Assembly (NCBI GenBank): GCA_964476135.1 | Contig: CAYYYG010000016.1 | Coordinates: 1 to 23,371 of the forward strand | DNA length: 23,371 bases | From: CAYYYG01 sp964476135 | Lineage (GTDB): Bacteria; Patescibacteriota; Microgenomatia; UBA1406; GWC2-37-13 | Direction: 5' to 3' | In this document: in pieces, positions 15,414 to 22,750 of the stretch | How positions within the stretch are numbered: position 1 is the stretch's first letter | Layout: each line of letters opens with the position of its first letter | Program-made: the position numbers and the translations under genes | The notes under the pieces: generated by a model | The model's input: only the letters and a program-made list of their open reading frames with translations | What the model was told of the DNA's origin: nothing | Database searches by the model: none

Positions 15414-15989
15414 ATGCTCCGTACAATTATTACCTCAAAAACCAGGCGCAAAATATTGGAATTATTTTTTCATAGTCCATCAAGTCAGCACTATTTAAGA
15501 AGTATTGTGCGGCTTATAGATGAGGAAGTAAACGCCGTCAAACGTGAACTCGATATTTTGTCAGAGGGTAAGGTGCTGCTTAAGGAGAAAAGACAAAATA
15601 AAGTCTATTACGTTCTCAATAAGTCTTATTTATATTACGAAGATTTTCTTAGGCTGTTTACAAAAACATCCGATTTGGCGACTGGTTTGTATGAGAAAGC
15701 AACAAAAATAGGAAAAGTGAAATATGCAGTTGTTTCCACCAAATTTTCCAAAAAAATTCCTATAAACGAAGACGAAATATACTTACTCCTGGTCGGTATA
15801 ATCGTGCTCCCCGAAGTGGTGGCAGTAATGTCCGAGGCGGAAAAAAGTTTCGGCCGGGAAATCAATTATACTGTCATGACCGAAGATGAATTCAGTTTCC
15901 GCAAAAAAAATAATGATCCTTTTATTTGGAAGTTTTTAAAACAGCCAAAAATAATGCTCATCGGTCATGAAGAGGATCTGGTAAAATAG
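15414..15989 (+). CDS. Winged-helix regulator fused to a degenerate nucleotidyltransferase domain
   Basis: Residues about 5-75 form an ArsR-like winged helix (SKTRRKILELFFHSP, AVKRELDILSEGKVLLKEK, NKVYYVLNK). Residues about 100-190 have the outline of the small MNT-type nucleotidyltransferase domain often fused to such helices: a strand ending LLLVG, then SEAEKSFGREINYTVMTEDEF and a closing IMLIGHEEDL. The active site is lost. The GSxxxG turn reads STKFSK (108-113) and the DxD reads E-I-Y (121-123). It is therefore probably a DNA-binding regulator with a sensory or dimer-forming domain. It sits 29 bases after the DUF3048 gene and 11 before secD and may control this cluster. No SD precedes the ATG; TAGAAT directly abuts it. 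Confidence 0.82.
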   Translation: MLRTIITSKTRRKILELFFHSPSSQHYLRSIVRLIDEEVNAVKRELDILSEGKVLLKEKRQNKVYYVLNKSYLYYEDFLRLFTKTSDLATGLYEKATKIGKVKYAVVSTKFSKKIPINEDEIYLLLVGIIVLPEVVAVMSEAEKSFGREINYTVMTEDEFSFRKKNNDPFIWKFLKQPKIMLIGHEEDLVK

Positions 15990-16000
15990 TTTCTTAACAT

Positions 16001-17350
16001 ATGCGTGCATTTAAAATAATACTAACAGTTTTCGTTATTATGACGATCCTTTGGATCGATCTTCCAGAATCTTATCCGGTAAAATTCAACATCGCGAATA
16101 AAAAAATCGACTTTACATTAAAACCCCCAGTCATAACCTATTCTCAGAATGGCAGACAAATTCAAAAAGTATTCAAGACCTATTTAGGCCTTGATCTGAG
16201 CGGTGGCAGTCATTTAGTTTTTGAGGCAGACACCAAAAAAATAAAGCCGGAGGATTTAACCGATGCGCTGAATTCAGCCAGGGATGTAATCGAAAGACGA
16301 GTTAATTTATTTGGAGTATCTGAGCCATCTGTCCAGACAGTAAAATCGGGCAACAGCTACCGTATAAGCGTTGATCTACCCGGAGTTGAAGACGTCTCAC
16401 AGGCAGTTGGCTTGATTGGCGCAACAGCGCAGCTGACTTTTAAGGAGGAGGGAAAGCTTGATCCGGCAGAAGCGACTACAACACCCGATATTTACAAACT
16501 AAACAAAGATACCGGACTTACGGGAGCGGATGTCAAAAAAGCGACGGTAACATTCGACCCGCAGAACGGCGAGCCACAGGTAACTTTACAGTTTAACGAT
16601 CGTGGAGCTAAATTATTCGGAGAAGTGACTACGAGGAATGTAAAGAAACAGGTTGGAATATTTCTAGATTATTTCCCGCTTTCGGCACCGGTAGTGCAGC
16701 AGCCGATAACAGACGGAAATGCTGTAATATCCGGCAATTTTGATATTGAGGGAGCCAAGCAATTGGCGATTGCAATTAACTCAGGTGCTTTACCGGTCCC
16801 AATAAGGCTGATAGAGCAGAGAAACATCGGTCCCACAATCGGTGCCGTTGAAGTTGAAAAAAGTCTGTACGCCGGAATTGTCGGACTATCGATGGTGCTT
16901 ATTTTCATGATTGCCTATTATGGAAGACTTGGCGTAATCGCATCGATGGGACTTATTATATACGGTCTTATATCGTTAGCAATTTTCCGGGCAATACCGG
17001 TGGTTCTTACGCTCCCCGGAGTTGCCGGATTTATACTTTCTATAGGTATGGCTGTCGATTCTAACATTCTTATTTTCGAGCGCATTAAGGAAGAATTACG
17101 GAAGGGAAAATCTCCGGAAATCGCAATCAGGCTCGGATTCGGAAAAGCAATTTCGGCTATAAAAGATGCTAATGTCACAACTCTCTTAATTTCGTTTATT
17201 TTGTTCAATCCATTAAATTGGGAATTCCTGCCACAGTTTGGATTAGTGCGTGGATTTGCCTTAACTTTGGCGATAGGTGTCGGGACGAGTCTTTTTACCG
17301 GAGTTGTCATTACTCGTCGGCTTATAAAATGGTTTTATAAATATGATTAA
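16001..17350 (+). CDS. secD: Protein translocase subunit SecD
   Basis: Works with SecF and SecYEG and uses the proton-motive force to complete protein export across the cytoplasmic membrane. The first membrane helix is at residues 3-20, followed by the periplasmic P1 domain with YLGLDLSGGSHLVFEAD and RRVNLFGVSEPSVQ. AINSGALPVPI leads into five more helices containing FILSIGMAVDSNILIFERIKEELRKG and DANVTTLLISFILF, which hold the conserved transmembrane Asp. At 449 aa it is compact but complete. The start is ATG 16001, 11 bases after the HTH gene. Its stop overlaps the secF start by 8 bases, so the two should be made in equal amounts by coupled translation. No SD is visible. Confidence 0.96.
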   Translation: MRAFKIILTVFVIMTILWIDLPESYPVKFNIANKKIDFTLKPPVITYSQNGRQIQKVFKTYLGLDLSGGSHLVFEADTKKIKPEDLTDALNSARDVIERRVNLFGVSEPSVQTVKSGNSYRISVDLPGVEDVSQAVGLIGATAQLTFKEEGKLDPAEATTTPDIYKLNKDTGLTGADVKKATVTFDPQNGEPQVTLQFNDRGAKLFGEVTTRNVKKQVGIFLDYFPLSAPVVQQPITDGNAVISGNFDIEGAKQLAIAINSGALPVPIRLIEQRNIGPTIGAVEVEKSLYAGIVGLSMVLIFMIAYYGRLGVIASMGLIIYGLISLAIFRAIPVVLTLPGVAGFILSIGMAVDSNILIFERIKEELRKGKSPEIAIRLGFGKAISAIKDANVTTLLISFILFNPLNWEFLPQFGLVRGFALTLAIGVGTSLFTGVVITRRLIKWFYKYD

Positions 17351-18212
17351 TTTTTTAAAGTATCGCCTAATTTATTATTCAATCTCGCTTATTGTTATCG
17401 GTTGTGGTTTATTTTCCATCTACCGATGGGGTTATATTTACTCTATAGATTTCGTCGGCGGTACGAACCTCGATTACCAGTTCAGTAAAAAAGTGGAAGA
17501 CAAACCGGTAAGAGAGGTTTTTAAATCGAATAATATAGATGTTATTTCCCTTAAATGGGAAGGCGAGAGACTTATCGCGCGTACGAAAGCTATTGATGAG
17601 AAGAAGGAAGCTAGTCTTAAAAATTCTTTAAGCGAAAAAACGGGCGCAAGCGTCAAAGTACTCAAGTCGGAAACAGTCGGACCTACTTTAGGAAAGGAAA
17701 CTTTATATAAAACCCTGATCGCATCAGGTCTAAGTGTACTTGTCATCTTGGTTTATATGAGTTTTGCATTTGGCGGCGTATATTTTGCATTGGCCGCAAT
17801 AATTGCTCTTTTCCATGACATTCTCGTTGTTTTTGGGTCATATTCTCTGCTTTCTCATTTTTTCGGAGCGGAGCTCGATACGATGTTTGTCACTGCTGTT
17901 TTGATCTCGATGTCATTTTCAGTACACGATACGATTGTTATTTTCGATAAAGTTCGCGAATACTCAAAAAGCGAGCCTGCAATCGGGATAGTCAATATTG
18001 TCAATAAAGCACTTACTGAAACTATGGTGCGCTCAATGAATAATTCAATGACGAATATTTTCATGCTTCTTGCGCTAACTTTGCTGGGCGGGGAGACAAT
18101 TAGATTTTTTATCATCACTTTGCTTATCGGTACGATAACCGGCACCTATTCCTCGCCGTTCGTCGCAGCGCCTGTTTTAGCTTGGCTTAAAAGGAAAAAA
18201 AGCGACGCTTAA
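17343..18212 (+). CDS. secF: Protein translocase subunit SecF
   Basis: Partner of SecD. It shows the SecF opening helix (YSISLIVIGCGLFSIYRW), YSIDFVGGTNLDYQF, a small periplasmic domain, and the membrane core with MSFSVHDTIVIFDKVRE and NKALTETMVRSMNNSMTN. It has 289 aa and six predicted helices. The ATG lies within the last codons of secD, an 8-base overlap typical of translational coupling. The C-terminus is short and basic (WLKRKKSDA), as expected for a cytoplasmic end. Export capacity encoded here fits the secreted and anchored proteins nearby. Confidence 0.96.
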   Translation: MINFLKYRLIYYSISLIVIGCGLFSIYRWGYIYSIDFVGGTNLDYQFSKKVEDKPVREVFKSNNIDVISLKWEGERLIARTKAIDEKKEASLKNSLSEKTGASVKVLKSETVGPTLGKETLYKTLIASGLSVLVILVYMSFAFGGVYFALAAIIALFHDILVVFGSYSLLSHFFGAELDTMFVTAVLISMSFSVHDTIVIFDKVREYSKSEPAIGIVNIVNKALTETMVRSMNNSMTNIFMLLALTLLGGETIRFFIITLLIGTITGTYSSPFVAAPVLAWLKRKKSDA

Positions 18213-18217
18213 AGAAA

Positions 18218-18841
18218 ATGAATATCTACACTTTTCCACTGGGTCAGATGCAAGCAAATTGTTACCTCTTAATAATAGATAGAGAATGTATCCTTATCGA
18301 TGCGGCAGACGATGCGCAGTTTATTCTTGAAGAAATATCAAGAAGAAACCTCAATCTGCTTGCTCTTATCGCCACTCATGGGCATTTTGACCATATAATG
18401 GCAGTCGGAGAAATTCAACTGGCGATGCCTAAAATACCATTTTACATTAATAATAAAGATACTTTTCTCCTAAACAGGATTGGAGAGACAGCGAAATATT
18501 TTTTAGGCTATGATCCGCAGGTTATTCCGCCGCAGTCTTCATATCCATTGCACCCCGGCATACTGAAGGTTGGTCCGTTTTCGTTTGATATTATCGATAC
18601 ACCCGGACATACACCAGGAAGTGTGTCTTTATATCTTAAAAATGAAAATATAGTGTTTTCCGGTGATACATTATGTTGTGGGGGTATTGGCAGGTATGAT
18701 TTTTCATATAGCGACAAAGAGCAATTGTTTAAATCGGTGAATACATTACTTAAATTTCCTCGAGCAACAACTATTTATCCAGGCCACGGGAAAAGCACTT
18801 TCGTGGAAAATGAGAAGGAGACACTGCTTGATTTTAGCTAA
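18218..18841 (+). CDS. MBL-fold metal-dependent hydrolase (glyoxalase II-like)
   Basis: A metallo-beta-lactamase-fold hydrolase of about 207 aa. Metal-binding motifs are complete: HxHxDH in THGHFDHIMAVG, the single His in DTPGHTPGSVS, the bridging Asp in FSGDTLCCGGIGRYDF, and the last His in YPGHGKST. The architecture is that of the short hydroxyacylglutathione-hydrolase-like group common in bacteria, so a thioester or similar ester is a likely substrate class; the actual substrate is unknown. It starts 5 bases after secF without an SD and is therefore probably co-transcribed. The end of the gene contains the TTGATT -35 of the next gene. Confidence 0.92.
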   Translation: MNIYTFPLGQMQANCYLLIIDRECILIDAADDAQFILEEISRRNLNLLALIATHGHFDHIMAVGEIQLAMPKIPFYINNKDTFLLNRIGETAKYFLGYDPQVIPPQSSYPLHPGILKVGPFSFDIIDTPGHTPGSVSLYLKNENIVFSGDTLCCGGIGRYDFSYSDKEQLFKSVNTLLKFPRATTIYPGHGKSTFVENEKETLLDFS

Positions 18842-18856
18842 AAATAATAATATAGT
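18828..18856 (+). promoter_or_regulatory. Promoter of the secreted CBM/Ig protein, leaderless start
   Basis: TTGATT (18828-18833), a 17-base spacer, and TATAGT (18851-18856). The ATG at 18865 lies 8 bases after the -10, so the transcript starts at or up to three bases before it. The -35 is inside the end of the MBL hydrolase gene. This is the clearest two-box promoter in the window. No SD is present. Confidence 0.65.
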
Positions 18857-18864
18857 GTTTGAAT

Positions 18865-19830
18865 ATGTATAAAACTATATTGAAACGTTTAACGCCTCTA
18901 TTATTTATGGTTTTGATTATCGCGCTTATAGTAGGCAGATCAGAAAGTCCATTTAGTGTCAATGTTTCCGCAGCCGAAGAAGGTGTAAATTTGTTAATAA
19001 ATCCATCGTTCGAAGGGCTCGGAGCGCCAAATCAGTGGCAGAATCCCTGGATGCTTTCCACGCAATATGGGTTTTTAGGGTCCTTGTCACAGGACTTAAC
19101 TACGTCCGTCGAAGGTTTGGCTTCAGCCCGTGTCGGTATTGCTGGCAGTGTTTCTACTGCACCTAATGTAGTCTTGGTTCAAAACAATTTCCAAACTGAA
19201 ACAGGGGTTACTTATAATATAGATTTCTGGGCAAAATCAGCTGCTTCAAGGCAGATTAATGTTATGGTTCAAGACGGGACTGGTTCAGGAATTTTTGTAC
19301 ACCAGTATATGAATACTCCAGTGACACTGACTACCGCATGGCAAAGATACACACTTACTTACATGTCTTCGCAAAATCTCGTAAACACATTTTTGATTTT
19401 CGGTGTCGGACAATCGCAGCCAGACGTCTGGTTTGATGACGTTTATATGGGTGCTGGTCCTCGTCCGGCTTCACCAACACCAACAGCAACACCCACTTTA
19501 ACATCTACGCCTACTGCAACTCCAACAGCAACACCTACACCAGATATTCAAGCACCATTGGTTGCTGTAACCTTTCCAACGAACGGTGGTAAAGTTAAAA
19601 AAGATACCAATGTAACTATTCAAGCAACCGCTTCAGATAATGTTGCGGTAACACAGGTAAGGTTTTATGTGGATAACGTATTAAAATGTAGTGATTCGGT
19701 AGCGCCATACTCATGTCTTTGGCATGTACCGAACCCAAACAGCATTTACTATACGTTAACGGCGAATGCAGAAGACTTGGCGGGTAACATTGGTGTAAGT
19801 GCCGCTGTTGTTGTCAAGTCAATAAAGTAA
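18865..19830 (+). CDS. Secreted protein with carbohydrate-binding-like domain, PT linker and Ig-like domain
   Basis: Residues about 8-24 form a signal peptide or anchor (LTPLLFMVLIIALIVG). Residues about 40-195 resemble a CBM4/9-type jelly roll (NLLINPSFEGLG, YNIDFWAKSAASRQINVMVQ, LTTAWQRYTLTY, VWFDDVYMG). Residues about 198-226 are a Pro/Thr/Ala linker (PTPTATPTLTSTPT). Residues about 228-321 form a bacterial Ig-like domain (VAVTFPTNGGKVKKDTNVTI, ASDNVAVTQVRFYVD) with a probable disulfide between the two cysteines of CSDSVAPYSC. No catalytic domain and no sortase motif is seen. It looks like a binding module displayed outside the cell, perhaps for attachment to a host or to polysaccharide. 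I prefer ATG 18865 over TTG 18859 because of the promoter position. Confidence 0.85.
   Translation: MYKTILKRLTPLLFMVLIIALIVGRSESPFSVNVSAAEEGVNLLINPSFEGLGAPNQWQNPWMLSTQYGFLGSLSQDLTTSVEGLASARVGIAGSVSTAPNVVLVQNNFQTETGVTYNIDFWAKSAASRQINVMVQDGTGSGIFVHQYMNTPVTLTTAWQRYTLTYMSSQNLVNTFLIFGVGQSQPDVWFDDVYMGAGPRPASPTPTATPTLTSTPTATPTATPTPDIQAPLVAVTFPTNGGKVKKDTNVTIQATASDNVAVTQVRFYVDNVLKCSDSVAPYSCLWHVPNPNSIYYTLTANAEDLAGNIGVSAAVVVKSIK
19471..19541 (+). repeat. Imperfect tandem repeat encoding the Pro-Thr linker
   Basis: A run of ACA/CCA/ACT-rich units with low G on the plus strand, repeating roughly every 6-12 bases, encodes the PT/AT linker between the binding and Ig-like domains. Such DNA changes length easily by slippage, so linker length may vary between strains. 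Confidence 0.7.
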
Positions 19831-19839
19831 TAAATATAA

Positions 19840-21183
19840 TCAGATTTGTATTTTCTCTATTTCTTCAACAAGAAGTTGACGCTCATTTTTGATCGCACCT
19901 TCTTCGACCATCTTAAATAGAGAATTTAGAATTTCGCCCACCTTTGGTCCCGGATTTATTTTCAAAATTTCCATCACGTCGCGACCGTTTACTTTCAGGT
20001 CCGTGACCTTAAACGGTTCATTTTGAACTTCAATGAGCCTTTTCTTAAAAAGCTCATATCTCCATGATGTAGGAGTTGCACCGCCGCCAACGCGGTCGCC
20101 TGTTCTCAGATCAAGCATATCCTGCAGGTATTCAAGGCCGACCTCTCTTATAAACCGGCGAACTGCTTTGTCGGTTTGAAGCTCGGAAACGGTGAACTGA
20201 TGTTTTGCTACTAATCTTATTAGTTTCTCCGCTTGTTTATTGGAGAGTCGGAAACGTTTTGCGATTTGCTCTGCCTGCTGTTCTCCTACAACCTCATGAT
20301 TATAGAAGGTGATTAAGCCGGTATTTTCGTCTTTTCTGAATGTTTGGGCCTTGCCGATATCATGTATAAGTGTGGCAAAGCGTGTTATCGGATCTTTTGA
20401 AGGACAGCTTTTGAGGGCCATTACGAGGTGGGTACCAACATCATATATATGATGTCTTTTCGGGCTTTTTTGAGGTACGGAAAAACAAATGTTTACTTCA
20501 GGTAATATATAACTTAATAAATCGGAGTTTCTCAGGAATAAAATTCCTTCGGCAGGATGTTCGGACGCCAAAATTTTCAGAAACTCATCACGGATTCGTT
20601 CCCAGGAAATGTGCTGTATAAGGCTTGCGTTTTTTTTGATCGAAATTCTTGTTTTGTCCTCGATAAGAAATCCGAGTTCCGAGGCAAATCGAACTGCTCT
20701 CACGAGTCTGAGCGCGTCCTCGCTAAAGCGTCGATCAGGATCGTCAACAGCGACGACTAATTTTTGTTCCAGATGCTTTTTACCTTCATATGGATCTGTA
20801 AGTCTATTGCCGTCAAATGCCATTGCGTTTATAGTGAAATCGCGTCTTTTCAAATCCTCCTCAACGGTATCCGCCCATTCGATTGATTCCGGATGCCGCA
20901 TATCTGTATATTTGCCTTCGCGGCGGAAAGGCGTTATTTCAAACAAATGCGTATCATCTGCCATCTTAAAGGGAACCGTTACAGTGCCGAATGTATTATG
21001 ATAAAAAGAGTCCGGAAACAGTTTTTGAATCTCCTCCGGCTTAGCATTTGTTGTGAAGTCCCAGTTTGTAATTTCATTATCCAAAAGTAAATCACGAACC
21101 GCGCCGCCCACTAGGTATATTTGATAACCTTGTTTACGGAAAGCATCCATGAAATCTTGTATATATTCAGGTAAAGCTAACAT
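19840..21183 (-). CDS. cca: CCA-adding tRNA nucleotidyltransferase with HD domain
   Basis: Adds or repairs the CCA end of tRNAs. The class II nucleotidyltransferase head shows GGAVRDLLL (26-34) and NWDFTT (40-45), then RRDFTINAMAFDGNRLTDPYEG, the flexible-loop and base-recognition region (SEDALRLVRAVRFASELGF), and a tail with an HD domain (TRFATLIHDIGKAQTF). The first Asp of the catalytic DxD is Asn (N40), leaving D42. At 447 aa the length is normal. I choose ATG 21183 (MLALPEY) over an upstream in-frame start at 21225 because TATAAT ends 6 bases before it and because the longer form would overlap the Nudix gene. It ends in TGA, 9 bases from the convergent stop. Confidence 0.94.
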   Translation of the reverse strand: MLALPEYIQDFMDAFRKQGYQIYLVGGAVRDLLLDNEITNWDFTTNAKPEEIQKLFPDSFYHNTFGTVTVPFKMADDTHLFEITPFRREGKYTDMRHPESIEWADTVEEDLKRRDFTINAMAFDGNRLTDPYEGKKHLEQKLVVAVDDPDRRFSEDALRLVRAVRFASELGFLIEDKTRISIKKNASLIQHISWERIRDEFLKILASEHPAEGILFLRNSDLLSYILPEVNICFSVPQKSPKRHHIYDVGTHLVMALKSCPSKDPITRFATLIHDIGKAQTFRKDENTGLITFYNHEVVGEQQAEQIAKRFRLSNKQAEKLIRLVAKHQFTVSELQTDKAVRRFIREVGLEYLQDMLDLRTGDRVGGGATPTSWRYELFKKRLIEVQNEPFKVTDLKVNGRDVMEILKINPGPKVGEILNSLFKMVEEGAIKNERQLLVEEIEKIQI

Positions 21184-21189
21184 GATCCA

Positions 21190-21195
21190 ATTATA
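21190..21195 (-). promoter_or_regulatory. -10 of a leaderless cca transcript, overlapping the Nudix stop codon
   Basis: TATAAT on the minus strand at 21195-21190, then TGGATC, then ATG at 21183. The TAA stop of the Nudix gene (21193-21191) is part of the hexamer. No SD is present. Confidence 0.6.
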
Positions 21196-21733
21196 CCCTA
21201 AAGAAGTATTTGGCGAGTTTATCAAACACCAGAAGATATACCGGGTTAGTCACCAATTTAGTGGCATTTTTGATATCGTACCACCCGGCTTTGTAAAACT
21301 CTCTTTTGTCAAAGTTAAATTTAATGATTTCGCAATGGACGAGGTGCCAGAAATCGTAGTGTGTTTTACAAGGAAATTTTGGATTGTTAATTTGAATAAT
21401 CGAAATGTCGAATAATTGTATTTTTTCCGAGGTTAATTCCATTTTCAGCTCTTCTTGCCATTCCCTCTTAACAGTCTGAAGCGGGTTTTCACCCACATCG
21501 ATGTGTCCGCCGGGTGGCATCCAGCTGTCGGCTTTTATATGGTGGCCGATAAATATTTTTTTGTCTCTTAGATTTACAGGTATGAGAAAGGTGCAAAAAT
21601 GTGACGCAGCTCCTTCATCTCTATAATAGGGAGGGCCCTGATCAATTCTATCGCAAAATTTTTTATAGATTTCTTTATCGATGTATTCTTTATCGGACAA
21701 TGACAGAACTGATTTTCTGAGTGACTGACGCAT
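21191..21733 (-). CDS. Nudix hydrolase
   Basis: The Nudix box is intact: GGHIDVGENPLQTVKREW followed by QEEL, matching GX5EX7REUXEE, so it should hydrolyse a nucleoside diphosphate linked to another group. The 180-aa protein has an N-terminal helical extension before the fold and ends with YLLVFDKLAKYFFRV. The substrate is not evident. ATG 21733 is separated from the nfo stop by a single base (TAA-T-ATG), which implies translational coupling; a TTG at 21742 overlapping nfo is the other option. Its place between nfo and cca might suggest a nucleotide-pool cleaning role, but this is inference. Confidence 0.9.
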   Translation of the reverse strand: MRQSLRKSVLSLSDKEYIDKEIYKKFCDRIDQGPPYYRDEGAASHFCTFLIPVNLRDKKIFIGHHIKADSWMPPGGHIDVGENPLQTVKREWQEELKMELTSEKIQLFDISIIQINNPKFPCKTHYDFWHLVHCEIIKFNFDKREFYKAGWYDIKNATKLVTNPVYLLVFDKLAKYFFRV

Positions 21734-21734
21734 A

Positions 21735-22595
21735 TTATCCAATAAGCGATTTTAAGATGTCTAAATTTTTTTTGTCCGGACCCATATCGTCGAAGCCGGG
21801 AGTTTCGATTATGAAAGGTAAATGGTTGAGTTTTTCGTGATTGAGAATATTTTTAAAAACGTTTATCCCGACGTTTCCCTGACCGATATTATCGTGCCTG
21901 TCTCGCAAAGATCCGAGTGGGTCACGACTGTCATTTATATGTAAAAGTTCCAGTTTTTTCAGACCTATCAAACTGTCAAAAAGATCCAAGAAGGTATTCA
22001 GTTTGTCCATTGTTGATAGATCATATCCGGCTGCATGCAGATGGCAGGTATCGAGACACACTTTGATGCGACTGTTGTTTACAGCTGTTATTATTTCTCC
22101 TATTTCCTCAAGAGTCCGACCGATTTTGCGGTTGCCCGCGTTTTCGATAATAAAATAAGTATCTTCAGGAGTATTAGCCAGAATCTCCGAGATATTTTTT
22201 ATCAGAACGCTGAAGTTTTCTTGATCGGTAATTTTTGTGGGTGAGTCATCGCCGTGATTTTTAAATGATCCAAGATGAATAATACTACCCCTGATTCCCA
22301 TTTTTGCGGCCAGTTTCAACTCATGAATTAAAGATCTTACTGAAATTTCTCCACCTCTTTCATGATTTCCTAAGTTTACCAAGTATGAAGCGTGGAAGAA
22401 TACAGCTTCTACATTTAACTGCTTTTTTTGTACAATGAAGTCGGTTATTTCTTCAGGATTAGGTGACGCAAAACTCCAACCACGTGGTGATGTGGAAAAA
22501 ATTTGCAAAGAATTGCCGCCCATTTCAATGATTTTTTTTAAAGGGTTATTGTACCCGCCTGCAATTGAAAGATGAGCGCCGATCTTAATATTCAT
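21735..22595 (-). CDS. nfo: Endonuclease IV (AP endonuclease)
   Basis: Cleaves DNA 5' of abasic sites in base-excision repair, using three zinc ions in a TIM barrel. Conserved strands are all visible: GAHLSIAGG, SLQIFSTSPRGW, VFFHASYLVNLG, SIIHLGSF, FIIENAGN, VCLDTCHLHAAGYDL, ELLHINDSRDPLGSLRDRHDNIGQG and FIIETPGFD. It has 286 aa, the usual length. ATG 22595 is chosen because the family begins at MNIKIGAHLSIAGG and because an extended -10 lies 7 bases before it; an open frame extends upstream to 22661 but adds residues unlike the family. It is the first gene of the nfo-Nudix-cca unit. Confidence 0.96.
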   Translation of the reverse strand: MNIKIGAHLSIAGGYNNPLKKIIEMGGNSLQIFSTSPRGWSFASPNPEEITDFIVQKKQLNVEAVFFHASYLVNLGNHERGGEISVRSLIHELKLAAKMGIRGSIIHLGSFKNHGDDSPTKITDQENFSVLIKNISEILANTPEDTYFIIENAGNRKIGRTLEEIGEIITAVNNSRIKVCLDTCHLHAAGYDLSTMDKLNTFLDLFDSLIGLKKLELLHINDSRDPLGSLRDRHDNIGQGNVGINVFKNILNHEKLNHLPFIIETPGFDDMGPDKKNLDILKSLIG

Positions 22596-22602
22596 AAAAC
22601 GT

Positions 22603-22611
22603 AATATATCA
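22603..22611 (-). promoter_or_regulatory. Extended -10 for a leaderless nfo transcript
   Basis: The minus strand reads TGATATATT at 22611-22603, then ACGTTTT, then ATG at 22595. The hexamer has one mismatch and carries the extended TGn. No SD is present. It settles the nfo start against the longer open frame. Confidence 0.6.
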
Positions 22612-22670
22612 CATTTTCTTTTCAGTTTTGAATAGATAGGACGTTGAGCATGATGCGACAATAATGCATA

Positions 22671-22679
22671 TGTTATAAT
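22671..22679 (+). promoter_or_regulatory. Extended -10 promoter of the terminal cassette
   Basis: TGTTATAAT at 22671-22679 is a perfect extended -10. Transcription should start near 22685-22687. Unlike the other promoters in this window it is followed by a long leader: about 65 bases to the small open frame at 22751 and about 150 bases to the ATG at 22836. No clear -35 at 16-18 bases. Confidence 0.6.
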
Positions 22680-22685
22680 ATTATA

Positions 22686-22750
22686 GGTTATTTCCTTATT
22701 GAGTAGCTCCTTAAGTGAAGTACCTGAACTTTAAAAATGAGGGAAGGAAT
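22686..22750 (+). promoter_or_regulatory. 5' leader RNA with two anti-SD segments
   Basis: TTTCCTTATT (22691-22700) can pair with AATGAGGGAA (22736-22745) over ten bases with two G-U pairs, covering the GAGGG in front of the small frame at 22751. CTCCTT (22707-22712) is the exact complement of the AAGGAG SD at 22825-22830. The large hairpin at 22751-22820 would bring those last two segments close together. This is a possible translation-controlling leader; no known riboswitch class is recognised. Confidence 0.4.

Noticed and set aside
16443..16456. AAGGAGGAGGG inside secD as an internal ribosome-binding site
   Set aside because: No in-frame ATG at suitable spacing; the bases encode the KEEGK stretch of SecD.
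19471..19541. Programmed phase-variation repeat
   Set aside because: The repeat is too imperfect and its unit changes would mostly stay in frame, so it is treated as a linker.
21184..21225. Longer cca starting at 21225
   Set aside because: It would overlap the Nudix gene by about 35 bases, while TATAAT lies 6 bases before ATG 21183.
22596..22661. N-terminal extension of nfo to an upstream start
   Set aside because: The family begins at MNIKIGAHLS and an extended -10 lies 7 bases before that ATG; the extension residues look non-coding.
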